From assembly GCA_964453995.1 (NCBI GenBank), contig CAYVQC010000062.1, positions 1-22,580 on the forward strand: a stretch of DNA of 22,580 nucleotides. Direction: 5' to 3'. The DNA is from SKVR01 sp964453995. GTDB lineage: Bacteria; Bacteroidota; Bacteroidia; Bacteroidales; UBA7960. Both the position numbers and the translations under genes were made by a program. Shown in pieces: positions 1 through 8,256 of the stretch. The notes under the pieces are model-generated. The model was not told the DNA's origin and did no database searches. It saw only the letters and a program-made list of their open reading frames with translations. The first letter of the stretch is position 1, and each line of letters starts with the position of its first letter.

Positions 1-1431
1 TTCCCTGTAAGGTATCCTGGGGGGAAGGAACTCAATACCCACTTTGTTGATGTTTTCGATCATCCATTTGGCCACATTCAGATGAAGCTCTCCCTGGCCG
101 GATACAATTACCTGGCGAAGTTCTTTGGAATGCTCATACAGAAGGGTAGGGTCAATATTGTTCAACTCCTTAAGGACACCTGCCAGTTTTTCTTCGTCGG
201 CAGTGTTTTTAGCTTTTACGGCCTGGCGGATCTTGGGATCGGGGAATACAATCGGACTCACCTTAAGACCCTGATTTTTTCCTGTGGTAAGGGTTGTATT
301 GGTCTTGCTGTCTTTAAGTTTGATGGTAGCGGCAATATCTCCGGCAACCACTTGGTCTACTTTCTGACGGTTCTTTCCGGCTACAACAAAAAGCTGAGAT
401 AGTCTTTCCTTGGAACCTGAGGTGCTGTTTACAAGGTCGATGGCTTCTGTTAAAGTGCCATCATATACTTTAAAGAAAGAGATTTCTCCCAGGTGCTGTT
501 CAATAGAGGTTTTGAAAACCAAAGCGGTAGCGGGCGCTGCGGGGTCAAAGTTGAGTTCTTTTCCTTCGGTGGTTTTTTCTTTGGCTACTTCGTTGGGTGA
601 GGGAAGGCTTGTGGTTACAAATTCCATAAACCGCGATACTCCCTGGTTGTGTTTGGAAGAGATACAAAACAAGGGGTACATGGTACGTGTGGCAATACCC
701 AGGTTGATACCTCTTGATAATTCTTCAGGAGTAAGAGAGCCATTTTCGAAAAAGTTTTCCATCAGGGCTTCATCACTTTCGGCAGCAGCTTCAATGATGG
801 CATTCTGCAGTTCTTCCGCTTTGTCTTTTTCCGAAGCCGGAATATCTGTAATCTCAGGTTTTCCTCCATCTTTGGGGAATTTGTAGAGTTTCATCTCTAT
901 TACATCAACAACACTGTCGAAACCCATTCCAGCATTAACAGGAAACTGTGCAGGAATTACTTTGTCGCCAAACTGGGCTTTGAGTTGGCGGAGGCTTTCA
1001 TCGAAGTTGGCTTTTTCGTGGTCGAGCTGATTGAGCAAGAAAACCACGGGTTTTTCCAGGCGTGAAATTTGTCTCCATGAAATTTCTGTCCCTACTTCAA
1101 CACCATTCTGGGCATTGACTACCATAACGGCTGTATCTGCCACTTTCAGGGCTGCTACAACTTCACCAATAAAATCATCAAAGCCGGGAGTGTCAATGAT
1201 ATTGATTTTTTTTCCGTTAAATTCGGAATACAATACGGTTGAAAATACTGATGCCTGGCGTTCGAGTTCTATTTCCCTGTAATCGGAAACAGAGTTTTTA
1301 TCGTCCACGGAGCCCCTGCGATTGATCACGCCTCCTTCAAACAGCATAGCTTCTGCCAGGGTGGTTTTACCTGATTTGGTACCACCGGTAAGTGCAATGT
1401 TCTTGATCTCGTTAGTTTGATATACTTTCAT
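1..1431 (-). CDS. EF-G paralogue (EF-G2-like translational GTPase), C-terminus beyond left edge
   Basis: The reverse strand is open from an ATG at 1431 to the window edge, giving 477 codons of a family usually near 700 residues; the missing part would be domains III end to V. Visible in the protein: P-loop GGTKSGKT (residues 16-23), G3 motif DTPGF (80-84), G4 NQLD (134-137), then a domain II-like region and a stretch resembling the start of domain III (VSGQGELHLNV). Housekeeping EF-G has DTPGH and NKxD, so the catalytic His of G3 is Phe and the Lys of G4 is Gln. The segment DYREIELERQ replaces the usual EQERGIT of G2. This pattern matches the second EF-G subfamily (EF-G2, as in Thermus) rather than fusA. 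Expected role: ribosome-associated GTPase in the cytoplasm, exact function unclear. No strong promoter was found upstream. The family is certain; the subfamily is from memory of motifs. Confidence 0.9.
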   Translation of the reverse strand, partial: MKVYQTNEIKNIALTGGTKSGKTTLAEAMLFEGGVINRRGSVDDKNSVSDYREIELERQASVFSTVLYSEFNGKKINIIDTPGFDDFIGEVVAALKVADTAVMVVNAQNGVEVGTEISWRQISRLEKPVVFLLNQLDHEKANFDESLRQLKAQFGDKVIPAQFPVNAGMGFDSVVDVIEMKLYKFPKDGGKPEITDIPASEKDKAEELQNAIIEAAAESDEALMENFFENGSLTPEELSRGINLGIATRTMYPLFCISSKHNQGVSRFMEFVTTSLPSPNEVAKEKTTEGKELNFDPAAPATALVFKTSIEQHLGEISFFKVYDGTLTEAIDLVNSTSGSKERLSQLFVVAGKNRQKVDQVVAGDIAATIKLKDSKTNTTLTTGKNQGLKVSPIVFPDPKIRQAVKAKNTADEEKLAGVLKELNNIDPTLLYEHSKELRQVIVSGQGELHLNVAKWMIENINKVGIEFLPPRIPYRE

Positions 1432-1640
1432 CTTGAATAAAATTTTATGAACTGGTATACTTTCAATTCGGGTATTTATAATGTTTCATACGGGTTTCTT
1501 CTGAAGGCTTCCGGATTGTTGGCCGGGGTGTTTTCCGGTTATGACCCAACCGGTTAAAAATTGATTTTCAACCTTTAAAGATGCCCCGGAAAAAAGTTGC
1601 TAAAGATATGAAAAAACTGACAAGTACGCACACAAAAGCA

Positions 1641-2555
1641 TTAAATTTTGAATGAAGCCAGGGTAATGAAATCGTCCAGTCTTTTTCTGATATCTGCTTG
1701 TGTTAATTCTGTCAGGCGGTCGGTTCCGAATTTTTCAACGGTGAAACTAGCCATTGCCGATGCATAAATAAGGGCAAGCTTCATGTTCTCGAAACTGGTA
1801 TCGCCTGTTTGGGCAATGTATCCCATAAAGCCACCGGCAAAGGTATCGCCGGCTCCAGTAGGATCAACCACATCTTCCAGGATCATTGCAGGAGCGAAGA
1901 AGATCTTGTCCTGGTAAAATAAAAGAGCCCCATGCTCCCCTTTTTTCACAATAAGGTATTTGGGCCCCATAGTAAGAATTTTGCGGGCAGCCTTCACCAG
2001 CGAATATTCTCCTGAAAGCTGGCGGGCTTCTTCGTCGTTGATGGTAAGCACATCAACCATTGTAAGTACCTCCAACAAGTCGTCGAGGGCAATGTCCATC
2101 CAGAAATTCATCGTATCCATACAGATGAGATCGGGTCTTTTATCCATTTGCTGGATTACCTTTTTTTGAATGGAAGGGGTAAGGTTGCCAAGCATCAGGT
2201 AACGACTGTTTTTATAATTTTGGGGTACTACCGGGTCAAAGTCAGCCAATACATTCAGGTCAGTAACCAGGGTATCACGCATGTTCATGTTGTTGTGATA
2301 TTTGCCAGCCCAGAAAAAGGTTTTTCCTTCAGGAATTACCTTTATTCCTTCTGTATTGATGCCGAATTTTTTCATCAGATCAAGGTAGGCCTGCGGAAAA
2401 TCGCCACCTACCACTGATACGATACCTATATCGCTGGTAAACTGGCTTGCAGCCAAACCTATATATGTACCGGCCCCGCCAAGTATTTTGCCGGTTTTTT
2501 CAAAAGGGGTTTCTACTTCATCAAATGCTACTGTACCAATAATTAATAAGCTCAT
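1641..2555 (-). CDS. PfkB-family carbohydrate/nucleoside kinase
   Basis: 304 residues, the normal length for the ribokinase/PfkB fold. The N-terminal strand MSLLIIGTVAFDEVETP is followed by the substrate-side glycine motif GGAGTY (26-31). The PfkB signature 2, DPTGAGDTFAGGF (231-243), carries the catalytic base Asp237 and the anion hole. The ATP-side region VDVLTINDEEARQL (167-180) is also typical. The enzyme should transfer phosphate from ATP to a hydroxymethyl group of a sugar or nucleoside in the cytoplasm; the substrate cannot be read from the sequence. A TAACTTTG box lies about 26 bases upstream of the ATG, so it probably has its own promoter and is not in an operon with the EF-G paralogue 209 bases downstream. 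No T-run terminator is evident after it. Confidence 0.9.
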   Translation of the reverse strand: MSLLIIGTVAFDEVETPFEKTGKILGGAGTYIGLAASQFTSDIGIVSVVGGDFPQAYLDLMKKFGINTEGIKVIPEGKTFFWAGKYHNNMNMRDTLVTDLNVLADFDPVVPQNYKNSRYLMLGNLTPSIQKKVIQQMDKRPDLICMDTMNFWMDIALDDLLEVLTMVDVLTINDEEARQLSGEYSLVKAARKILTMGPKYLIVKKGEHGALLFYQDKIFFAPAMILEDVVDPTGAGDTFAGGFMGYIAQTGDTSFENMKLALIYASAMASFTVEKFGTDRLTELTQADIRKRLDDFITLASFKI

Positions 2556-2581
2556 ATTTTATGGGTTGAATTTTGAAGGTG

Positions 2582-2589
2582 CAAAGTTA
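2582..2589 (-). promoter_or_regulatory. -7 box TAACTTTG for the PfkB kinase
   Basis: On the minus strand this is an exact match to the Bacteroidota -7 consensus TAnnTTTG, 26 bases before the ATG. No TTG was found about 20 bases further upstream, so only one half of the promoter is supported. Confidence 0.5.
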
Positions 2590-2930
2590 TTACTTTAAAT
2601 GAGTTATACCTAAGTCATCCCATCAGAAAAATAAACCCCTTTGCTGAAATTAACCAGCGGGTGAAACAGTGATTGCCTTTTACTGATTATTCCGGTAATC
2701 GTGGCCGGGTGAAAAGTGATGTGATATGAATTTCCGTTATTATCGTCGCACTGAGGTTCCCATTGAGCGGCAGGGCCGGGGAGTATTTCAGGAAGTAAAA
2801 AGAATGACCAAAGCAAAACCTGTCGGAGTGATGGTATTACTCAGCAAGTGAAACTAACTGTGAAGCAAATCTTGCCGGACTGTAGTAACCGATTGTACTT
2901 TGGTTTCTATTGGGTCCTCTTTTTCGGGAA
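2590..2930. other. Gene-free spacer between glmS terminator and PfkB promoter
   Basis: About 340 bases with no convincing gene. Short open frames exist on both strands (for example 2610-2816 minus) but show no recognisable motif, no promoter and unlikely composition (Pro/Trp/His-rich). I see no RNA gene, repeat or strong hairpin here. Confidence 0.6.
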
Positions 2931-2934
2931 GGAT

Positions 2935-2968
2935 AAAAAAAATGGTGGCATCAAAAGGAAACCACCAT
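2935..2968 (-). terminator. Rho-independent terminator of glmS
   Basis: Read on the minus strand, the arms ATGGTGG (2968-2962) and CCACCAT (2948-2942) form a 7-bp stem with a 13-nt loop, followed directly by an eight-T run (2942-2935, whose first T is also the last base of the stem). It starts 24 bases after the glmS stop codon, which fits termination of the glgA-like/DUF4270/glmS unit. Confidence 0.85.
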
Positions 2969-2991
2969 CTATAAACGATTATCGCTGTAAT

Positions 2992-4830
2992 CTACTCCAC
3001 CGTAACCGATTTGGCCAGATTGCGGGGCTGGTCTACATTGCATCCTCTCAAAACGGCAATATGGTAGGAGAGCAATTGCAAAGGTATGCTTGCTACAATG
3101 GGAACGAGAGCTTCATCGGTATCGGGAATTTCAATCACATAATCAGCCATCTGGCTTACCACGGTGTCTCCTTCTGTAACAATGGCTACAATAGAACCTT
3201 TGCGGGCCTTTACTTCCTGGATGTTGCTGATGACTTTGTCGTAGGAACCTTTCCGTGTGGCAATTACCACCACGGGCATATTGGCATCAATAAGGGCAAT
3301 GGGGCCATGTTTCATTTCAGCGGCAGGATAGCCTTCGGCATGAATATAGGAAATCTCCTTCAGTTTTAAAGCGCCTTCCAAAGCCAGGGGGAAATTGTAA
3401 CCCCTTCCCAGGTACAGGAAGTTTTGGGCAAACTTGAAAGTACGGGAGATATCAAGAATCTTTTCATTCACCTGCAGGGCTTTTTCTACTTTTACCGGGA
3501 GTGCATCCATTTCTGCCAGAAGCTGATAAAAGCGGTTTTTAGGGATAGAGCCTTTTTTGTTGGCCATGGAAAGTGCCAACAAAGCCAGAATGGTTACCTG
3601 TGCCGAAAAAGCTTTGGTAGAGGCTACACCTATTTCGGGTCCCGCGTGGGTGTAAGAACCGGCATGCGTTGCTCTGGCTATGGATGAACCTACCACATTA
3701 CAAATGCCAAGTATTGTGGCTCCTCTTGATTTGGCCAGCTCAATAGCTGCAAGGGTATCGGCAGTTTCTCCTGACTGGCTGATGGCGATTACCACGTCGT
3801 CTTCAAAAATCACCGGATTGCGGTAGCGAAACTCTGACGCATATTCCACTTCAACGGGAATTCGGGCAAGATCTTCCAGCAGATATTCTCCCACAAGTCC
3901 TGCATGCCACGAAGTACCACATGCTACAATGATAATTCGGCGGGCATTGAGTAATTTTTGTTCATAATCAATAATACCGCCCAGGGTTACCATTCCTTTG
4001 TCAATATTGAGTCTTCCCCTCATGGAATCGCGTATGGAACGAGGCTGTTCGAAGATCTCCTTTAGCATAAAATGAGGAAAGCCTCCTTTTTCGATTGCAG
4101 AAAGCTGCAATTCGAGTTTTTGAATGTAGGGGTGCTTCACCTTGTTGCGGATGGTCTTAATCTTTAATTCGCCGTTTCGTGAAATGGTGGCCACCTCTTC
4201 ATCGTCGAGGTACACTACATTCTTGGTATACTCTATTATGGGGGTTGCATCAGAGGCAATGAAAAACTCCTTGTCTCCGATACCAATTACCAGGGGGCTT
4301 CCTTTTTTGGCAGCAATAAGTGTGTCGGGAAGGTTTTTGTCTATCACAACAATAGCGTAGGCGCCCACCACCTGGTTGAGGGAGATTCTTACTGCTTCAA
4401 GTAAATCAACACCTTCAGTCTGCTGAATATCTTCAATGAGATGGATCAGAACCTCGGTATCTGTTTCACTGGAAAAATGATGATTGCGGTTGATAAGCTC
4501 CTCTTTAAGGCTGCCATAATTTTCAATGATGCCATTGTGAATGATTGCCAGGTTTTTACTTTCACTGTAGTGAGGGTGGGCATTCACATCATTGGGTTCT
4601 CCATGGGTAGCCCAGCGTGTGTGGGCAATTCCTATGGTACCGGCCAGATCATGGCCCTGAATCATCCTCTCCAGATCAGAGACCTTGCCATGACTTTTAA
4701 AAACGTTAAGGTCATTGTTGAGCAGGGCAACTCCTGCACTATCATAGCCTCTGTATTCCAGACGCCTGAGCCCTTTTATGAGGATGGGAAATGCTTCCCT
4801 GTGTCCTAGATATCCTACAATTCCACACAT
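2992..4830 (-). CDS. glmS: Glutamine--fructose-6-phosphate aminotransferase (isomerizing)
   Basis: Makes glucosamine-6-phosphate from fructose-6-phosphate and glutamine, the first committed step to UDP-GlcNAc for peptidoglycan and LPS; cytoplasmic. 612 residues against about 609 in E. coli. The protein begins MCGIVGYLGH, so Cys2 is the exposed N-terminal nucleophile after Met removal, followed by RGYDSAG (27-33) and the class-II amidotransferase domain to about residue 220. Two SIS sugar-isomerase domains follow, with CGTSWHA and SQSGETADT in the first, and the C-terminus DQPRNLAKSVTVE is the family's canonical ending that closes the active site. It starts 12 bases after the DUF4270 gene with no promoter in between, so it is probably co-transcribed with it. 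No glmS ribozyme is possible in so short a leader, as expected outside Gram-positives. Confidence 0.98.
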   Translation of the reverse strand: MCGIVGYLGHREAFPILIKGLRRLEYRGYDSAGVALLNNDLNVFKSHGKVSDLERMIQGHDLAGTIGIAHTRWATHGEPNDVNAHPHYSESKNLAIIHNGIIENYGSLKEELINRNHHFSSETDTEVLIHLIEDIQQTEGVDLLEAVRISLNQVVGAYAIVVIDKNLPDTLIAAKKGSPLVIGIGDKEFFIASDATPIIEYTKNVVYLDDEEVATISRNGELKIKTIRNKVKHPYIQKLELQLSAIEKGGFPHFMLKEIFEQPRSIRDSMRGRLNIDKGMVTLGGIIDYEQKLLNARRIIIVACGTSWHAGLVGEYLLEDLARIPVEVEYASEFRYRNPVIFEDDVVIAISQSGETADTLAAIELAKSRGATILGICNVVGSSIARATHAGSYTHAGPEIGVASTKAFSAQVTILALLALSMANKKGSIPKNRFYQLLAEMDALPVKVEKALQVNEKILDISRTFKFAQNFLYLGRGYNFPLALEGALKLKEISYIHAEGYPAAEMKHGPIALIDANMPVVVIATRKGSYDKVISNIQEVKARKGSIVAIVTEGDTVVSQMADYVIEIPDTDEALVPIVASIPLQLLSYHIAVLRGCNVDQPRNLAKSVTVE

Positions 4831-4842
4831 TACTCAATTAAA

Positions 4843-6267
4843 TTAGTTGCCAGAGGGATGGGTATATTTTATCTCCAAACGCATGGGGTTATCTCTTCCC
4901 GGTCCTTTTAATACTGCTCTTCCGGCATTTTGAACAGAAGCACTCACTCTTAAATACAATGGGGTGTTTTTTGATGGGTCATCAATAATCTGCTGAAGAT
5001 GTTGGGTAATATTAAATGAATATTCCCGGGCATCTTCATTGATTGTTCCGCCAAAATAACCTGGGGCTATAAACTCATCGTCAAGACTGATAAAAACACC
5101 AGGGTTTTCAGGATCCTCTCTTATAAGGGATAGGATCTGGGCAACTTCAAGTGTATCTTCCAGTACCGTATCGTCCAGTGGGATAATAAGTCTTGCCGAA
5201 TTGATAGCAATATCACCGCCGGTATTTTCTATAAAATCAGAAACATAGGGCAAGGTTACTTTTACCCTGTAATTGGACATGGATTGAACAAAAAGCAAAC
5301 TATCGCCCAGCAGTGTATCGCCTTCAATGATCTGTTCCCTGATGGGTTCAGCAGCAAATGCATGATCAAAATTATCATAATGGGTATACCTTCTTCCGGT
5401 GGCATCACCAAATATCATCTCAAAAGAATGATCGTTGGCAACTCCGGTTTCCCGGTAAAAAAACTGAATTCTGGAAACAGTGGAAGTAAGGTCGAAATAT
5501 AGCATAGCGCCTGGTTGCTCCAACTCTTCCACCGTAATGAACAGGCCTTTGAAATATCCCCTGAATTGATCGTAAATTGTCATTTCCTCCAGTTGCTCCC
5601 TGTCGGAAAAGAATTGCTGTGCAAATTCGGTTTCAAGGCGCACCCTGAGATGTGCGGCCAAGGGGACATTATCAGGTCCTACAAAAACTGTATCGGTAGG
5701 ATTGGGAACAAACTCCGGGTTGAGAACCTCTAATTCGCGTTTAATACCCAGTACCTGGTTGGAATAAATGCTGTCGCGGGGAAGGGTGTCACTGAGTTCA
5801 TAAACCCTGATGTGCTGTGGCAAAGTTATGTCGCCGAAAGTCCCTGCATAGGCCAGGCTTACTACCACTGAATCGATAACCAGCGAATCGGGATGGATGT
5901 CAACAAGGGTGGGAGGTATTTCCCTTGGGAAAGCTTCCGTATAGATGCTTGCCCGGGTTTTTCCAAATACCGGATCATTAATGAAGCCCAGCAGGTGAAG
6001 GTCTGCTTCGCTGGCCAGTAGTGAATCTTCTATTTGGGTATAGGCATATACCGTGGTGGTGTCTGTAGACTTAACGGTGAGAGGAGATTCAATCAGATCC
6101 AGGCCGATTTCTTCAAGTTCACTGTTACAGGAAAGAAAAACCTGCGAACTCAAAACCAGGATCAATGCAACAACCCATGAGTTAATACGGAAAAAACCCC
6201 GGTAAAACCGGGGATTGATGGCTTTTTTCAAAACGATACAAAGTTTGTTGTTATATAATTTTATCAT
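4843..6267 (-). CDS. DUF4270 family lipoprotein
   Basis: 474 residues. A basic, unusually long n-region (about 30 residues) leads to a hydrophobic stretch VVALILVLSSQVFLSC with lipidated Cys47, so an envelope lipoprotein is expected. The mature part starts ELEEIGLDLIESPLTVKSTDTTTVYAYT and is rich in beta-strand pattern, with the features I associate with the Bacteroidota family DUF4270: an N-terminal DTTTV segment, GFINDPVFGKT, and a late LRVSASVQN strand. The function of the family is not established. It lies between the GT5-like gene (37 bases upstream) and glmS (12 bases downstream). A TACCTTTG box 20 bases before its ATG suggests it may also have its own start site. An alternative downstream start would shorten the n-region but I see no good ATG before the hydrophobic core. 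Confidence 0.88.
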   Translation of the reverse strand: MIKLYNNKLCIVLKKAINPRFYRGFFRINSWVVALILVLSSQVFLSCNSELEEIGLDLIESPLTVKSTDTTTVYAYTQIEDSLLASEADLHLLGFINDPVFGKTRASIYTEAFPREIPPTLVDIHPDSLVIDSVVVSLAYAGTFGDITLPQHIRVYELSDTLPRDSIYSNQVLGIKRELEVLNPEFVPNPTDTVFVGPDNVPLAAHLRVRLETEFAQQFFSDREQLEEMTIYDQFRGYFKGLFITVEELEQPGAMLYFDLTSTVSRIQFFYRETGVANDHSFEMIFGDATGRRYTHYDNFDHAFAAEPIREQIIEGDTLLGDSLLFVQSMSNYRVKVTLPYVSDFIENTGGDIAINSARLIIPLDDTVLEDTLEVAQILSLIREDPENPGVFISLDDEFIAPGYFGGTINEDAREYSFNITQHLQQIIDDPSKNTPLYLRVSASVQNAGRAVLKGPGRDNPMRLEIKYTHPSGN

Positions 6268-6287
6268 CTTTTACGCTAAAGAAAACG

Positions 6288-6295
6288 CAAAGGTA
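6288..6295 (-). promoter_or_regulatory. Possible internal -7 box TACCTTTG before DUF4270 gene
   Basis: Exact TAnnTTTG match on the minus strand, 20 bases before the ATG, in the 37-bp gap after the GT5-like gene. No TTG at the right distance upstream, so this is tentative. Confidence 0.35.
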
Positions 6296-6304
6296 TGGTA
6301 AAAA

Positions 6305-7132
6305 TTATTGAGTAAGTACAGAATCCTGAACAATTATTTCGTCATAGAATTCATTGTAGGCATCCATGTAGTTTTCGGGTTTTTGATACTCCAGGACAGG
6401 TTTACCTGATTCTTTTGCGTAAGCCTGAAGCTCGGGATTAATATTTTCGTTTCCGAAGATGATGCCGTCTGAATAATCTATGGCAGTTTTTCCAAGATTC
6501 ACAAAGGTAGGATCTTTCAGCTTAGGGGTAAAGGATTCGTCTACTCCCTGGGTTTTAAACTTGCGTGCCATATTATCATTCAGGCTACCCTCAAACTCGT
6601 CGTCATAGATGGAATAAATCACTTTGGTATCGGAAAACATTCCACTGTCTTTCAGGGCTATTTTAACGTATACCGGCATAAGCGCTGTGAACCAACCATT
6701 GCAATGTACTACAGTTGGGGACCAGCTGAGTTTTTTTACGGTTTCGATTACTCCCCGGGTAAAGAAAATGGTTCTTTCATCATTGTCGGGAAACATTTTG
6801 CCGTTTTTATCGTGGGTGGTAAATTTGCGCTTAAAGAAATCATCGTTGTCAATGAAATAAATCTGCATTCTGGCAGATTGGATAGAAGCGACTTTGATAA
6901 TGAGTGGGTGGTCGGTGTCGTTGATGACAAGGTTCATACCGGAGAGGCGAATTACTTCATGCAACTGGTTTCTTCTTTCGTTGATGTTTCCGAAACGCGG
7001 CATAAAGGTTCTGATTTCTTTCCCTCTTTCTTGTATCCCCTGAGGAAGTTGTCTGCCGATCAGCCCTTTGTGGGTTTCTTTCAAATATGGGGTAATTTCC
7101 TGCTGAACAAAAAGAACTTTGGGTTTTTCCAT
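6305..7132 (-). CDS. Glycogen/starch synthase N-terminal-domain-like protein (GT5, short form)
   Basis: 275 residues that align by eye with only the N-terminal Rossmann half of GlgA (full enzymes have about 480 residues with a second, GT1-type half). Recognisable are the opening strand PKVLFVQQEITPY, RTFMPRFGNINERR, YFIDNDDFF, and VVHCNGWFTALMP, equivalent to the VVHAHDW region. The ADP-glucose motif KxGGL of true synthases is replaced by KETHKGLIGRQLP, and the C-terminal half with the E-x7-E motif is absent. Not a fragment: it ends at a stop with a tail (residues 250-275) that has no GlgA counterpart, and the neighbours are intact. I infer it is not a normal glycogen synthase. It is the first gene of the unit leading to DUF4270 and glmS and is read from a well-formed divergent promoter shared with panC. 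Confidence 0.82.
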   Translation of the reverse strand: MEKPKVLFVQQEITPYLKETHKGLIGRQLPQGIQERGKEIRTFMPRFGNINERRNQLHEVIRLSGMNLVINDTDHPLIIKVASIQSARMQIYFIDNDDFFKRKFTTHDKNGKMFPDNDERTIFFTRGVIETVKKLSWSPTVVHCNGWFTALMPVYVKIALKDSGMFSDTKVIYSIYDDEFEGSLNDNMARKFKTQGVDESFTPKLKDPTFVNLGKTAIDYSDGIIFGNENINPELQAYAKESGKPVLEYQKPENYMDAYNEFYDEIIVQDSVLTQ

Positions 7133-7169
7133 AAATGCTTTATAATTGACTGTTAGTAAAAATATTACG

Positions 7170-7201
7170 CAAAGTTACAATTTTTTTTGCTTTTTATCAA
7201 A
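7170..7201 (-). promoter_or_regulatory. Promoter of the GT5-like/DUF4270/glmS unit
   Basis: On the minus strand: TTTG (7201-7198), 20-base spacer, TAACTTTG (7177-7170). Both halves match the Bacteroidota primary-sigma consensus. The -7 box lies about 38 bases before the ATG. Confidence 0.75.
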
Positions 7202-7218
7202 TTAATCTATTAGCTTTG
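7186..7218 (+). promoter_or_regulatory. Candidate promoter for panC
   Basis: TTTG (7186-7189), 21-base spacer, TAGCTTTG (7211-7218), about 190 bases before the panC start. It interleaves with the minus-strand promoter. A weaker, closer alternative is TTG at 7366-7368 with TAACTTTC at 7387-7394, which would give an almost leaderless mRNA. Confidence 0.55.
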
Positions 7219-7407
7219 CCGGCTTGTTAAGCAGCTTGCTGAAAATGCTTAAGATGTTAGTATATAAATAGTTGAGTGCATGTGGCCGCTTTGTTTTTTC
7301 CGACGAAACTGCATTTAATAGCCGTAGGTTTTTCGCAAATCAAAAAATTTTAACACACGGAAGGGTTGTTTTCATGCATTTGTTTGTAACTTTCTAATTG
7401 CCAAACG

Positions 7408-8256
7408 GTGAAAATCATCCATAATGTTGGCCAGATGAAAGCCTTTGCCCTTGAGCAAAGGAACGCTGATAAGCTGATTGGTTTTGTTCCTACTATGGGG
7501 GCATTGCACCAGGGGCATCTTGCTCTTGTTGAAAGGGCTGTAGCAGAAAATGACCTGGTGGTATGCAGTATTTTCGTAAACCCCATTCAGTTTAACAATC
7601 CCAACGACCTGAAACATTATCCGAGAACCCTGAAGAAAGATCTTGCCAGCCTGGAAAAGGTAAACTGTGATGTGGTTTTTCATCCCACAGCGGAAGAAAT
7701 GTACCCCCGGGAAGAGGAACTTCCACAATACAATTTTGGGCTGTTGGAGCAGGTAATGGAAGGGCGCTACCGACCCGGACATTTCAACGGGGTAGCTGTG
7801 GTTGTAAAAAAACTTCTTCAAATGGTACTGCCCCACCGGGCTTATTTTGGCGAAAAGGATTATCAGCAGCTTGCTATAGTAAGGGAATTGGTAAAAAAGG
7901 ATAATATTGCCACCGAAATAGTACCTTGCCCTACTGTGCGCGAGCCCGACGGCCTGGCAATGAGTTCGCGAAATACAAGGTTGAGTGTTGAAGAAAGACA
8001 GCTTGCTCCCCTGATTTATGAAACGCTGGTGGAGGCAAAGGACCGCTATAGATCGGCTACCGCCGAAGAAGTGATTGCATGGGTAACGGAACGTTTTTCC
8101 GCCCATGAGTCTTTTCGTCTTGAGTATTTTGAATTATCTGATCCGGTCACGCTGCAACCGGTTAGGGGCAGGAAGCCCAGCGGGCCCGTAGTAGCCTGTA
8201 TAGCTGCATTCCTGGGGGAGGTGAGGCTGATTGATAATATGGTATATTATTTGTAA
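7408..8256 (+). CDS. panC: Pantothenate synthetase
   Basis: Condenses pantoate and beta-alanine with ATP to make pantothenate, the coenzyme A precursor; cytoplasmic. 282 residues, the usual length. The nucleotidyltransferase motif PTMGALHQGH (28-37) has both His of HxGH, and FVNPIQFNNPNDLKHYPR, GEKDYQQL and MSSRN all match the family. Translation starts at GTG (7408): this gives the family's normal N-terminus MKIIHNVGQM, and no ATG lies nearby upstream in frame. panD follows about 105 bases downstream, so the two enzymes that supply and use beta-alanine are adjacent. Its TAA stop is at the same time part of the panD -7 box. Confidence 0.97.
   Translation: MKIIHNVGQMKAFALEQRNADKLIGFVPTMGALHQGHLALVERAVAENDLVVCSIFVNPIQFNNPNDLKHYPRTLKKDLASLEKVNCDVVFHPTAEEMYPREEELPQYNFGLLEQVMEGRYRPGHFNGVAVVVKKLLQMVLPHRAYFGEKDYQQLAIVRELVKKDNIATEIVPCPTVREPDGLAMSSRNTRLSVEERQLAPLIYETLVEAKDRYRSATAEEVIAWVTERFSAHESFRLEYFELSDPVTLQPVRGRKPSGPVVACIAAFLGEVRLIDNMVYYL

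Noticed and set aside
1535..1553. Hairpin CCGGTT / AACCGG between the PfkB kinase and EF-G genes
   Set aside because: Perfect 6-bp arms, but on the minus strand the stem is followed by AAAACACC, so it is not a terminator for the kinase gene; too small to call otherwise.
2610..2816. 68-codon minus-strand open frame upstream of glmS terminator
   Set aside because: No motif, no promoter, odd composition, in an intergenic gap; judged chance.
2848..3369. 173-codon plus-strand open frame over the glmS 3' end
   Set aside because: It lies opposite the strongly conserved glmS coding sequence and is a by-product of it.
4831..4842. glmS ribozyme
   Set aside because: Only 12 bases separate glmS from the upstream gene; no ribozyme can fit, and the element is not expected in this phylum.
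7372..8106. 244-codon minus-strand open frame opposite panC
   Set aside because: panC motifs are clear on the plus strand; the antisense frame shows no family features.
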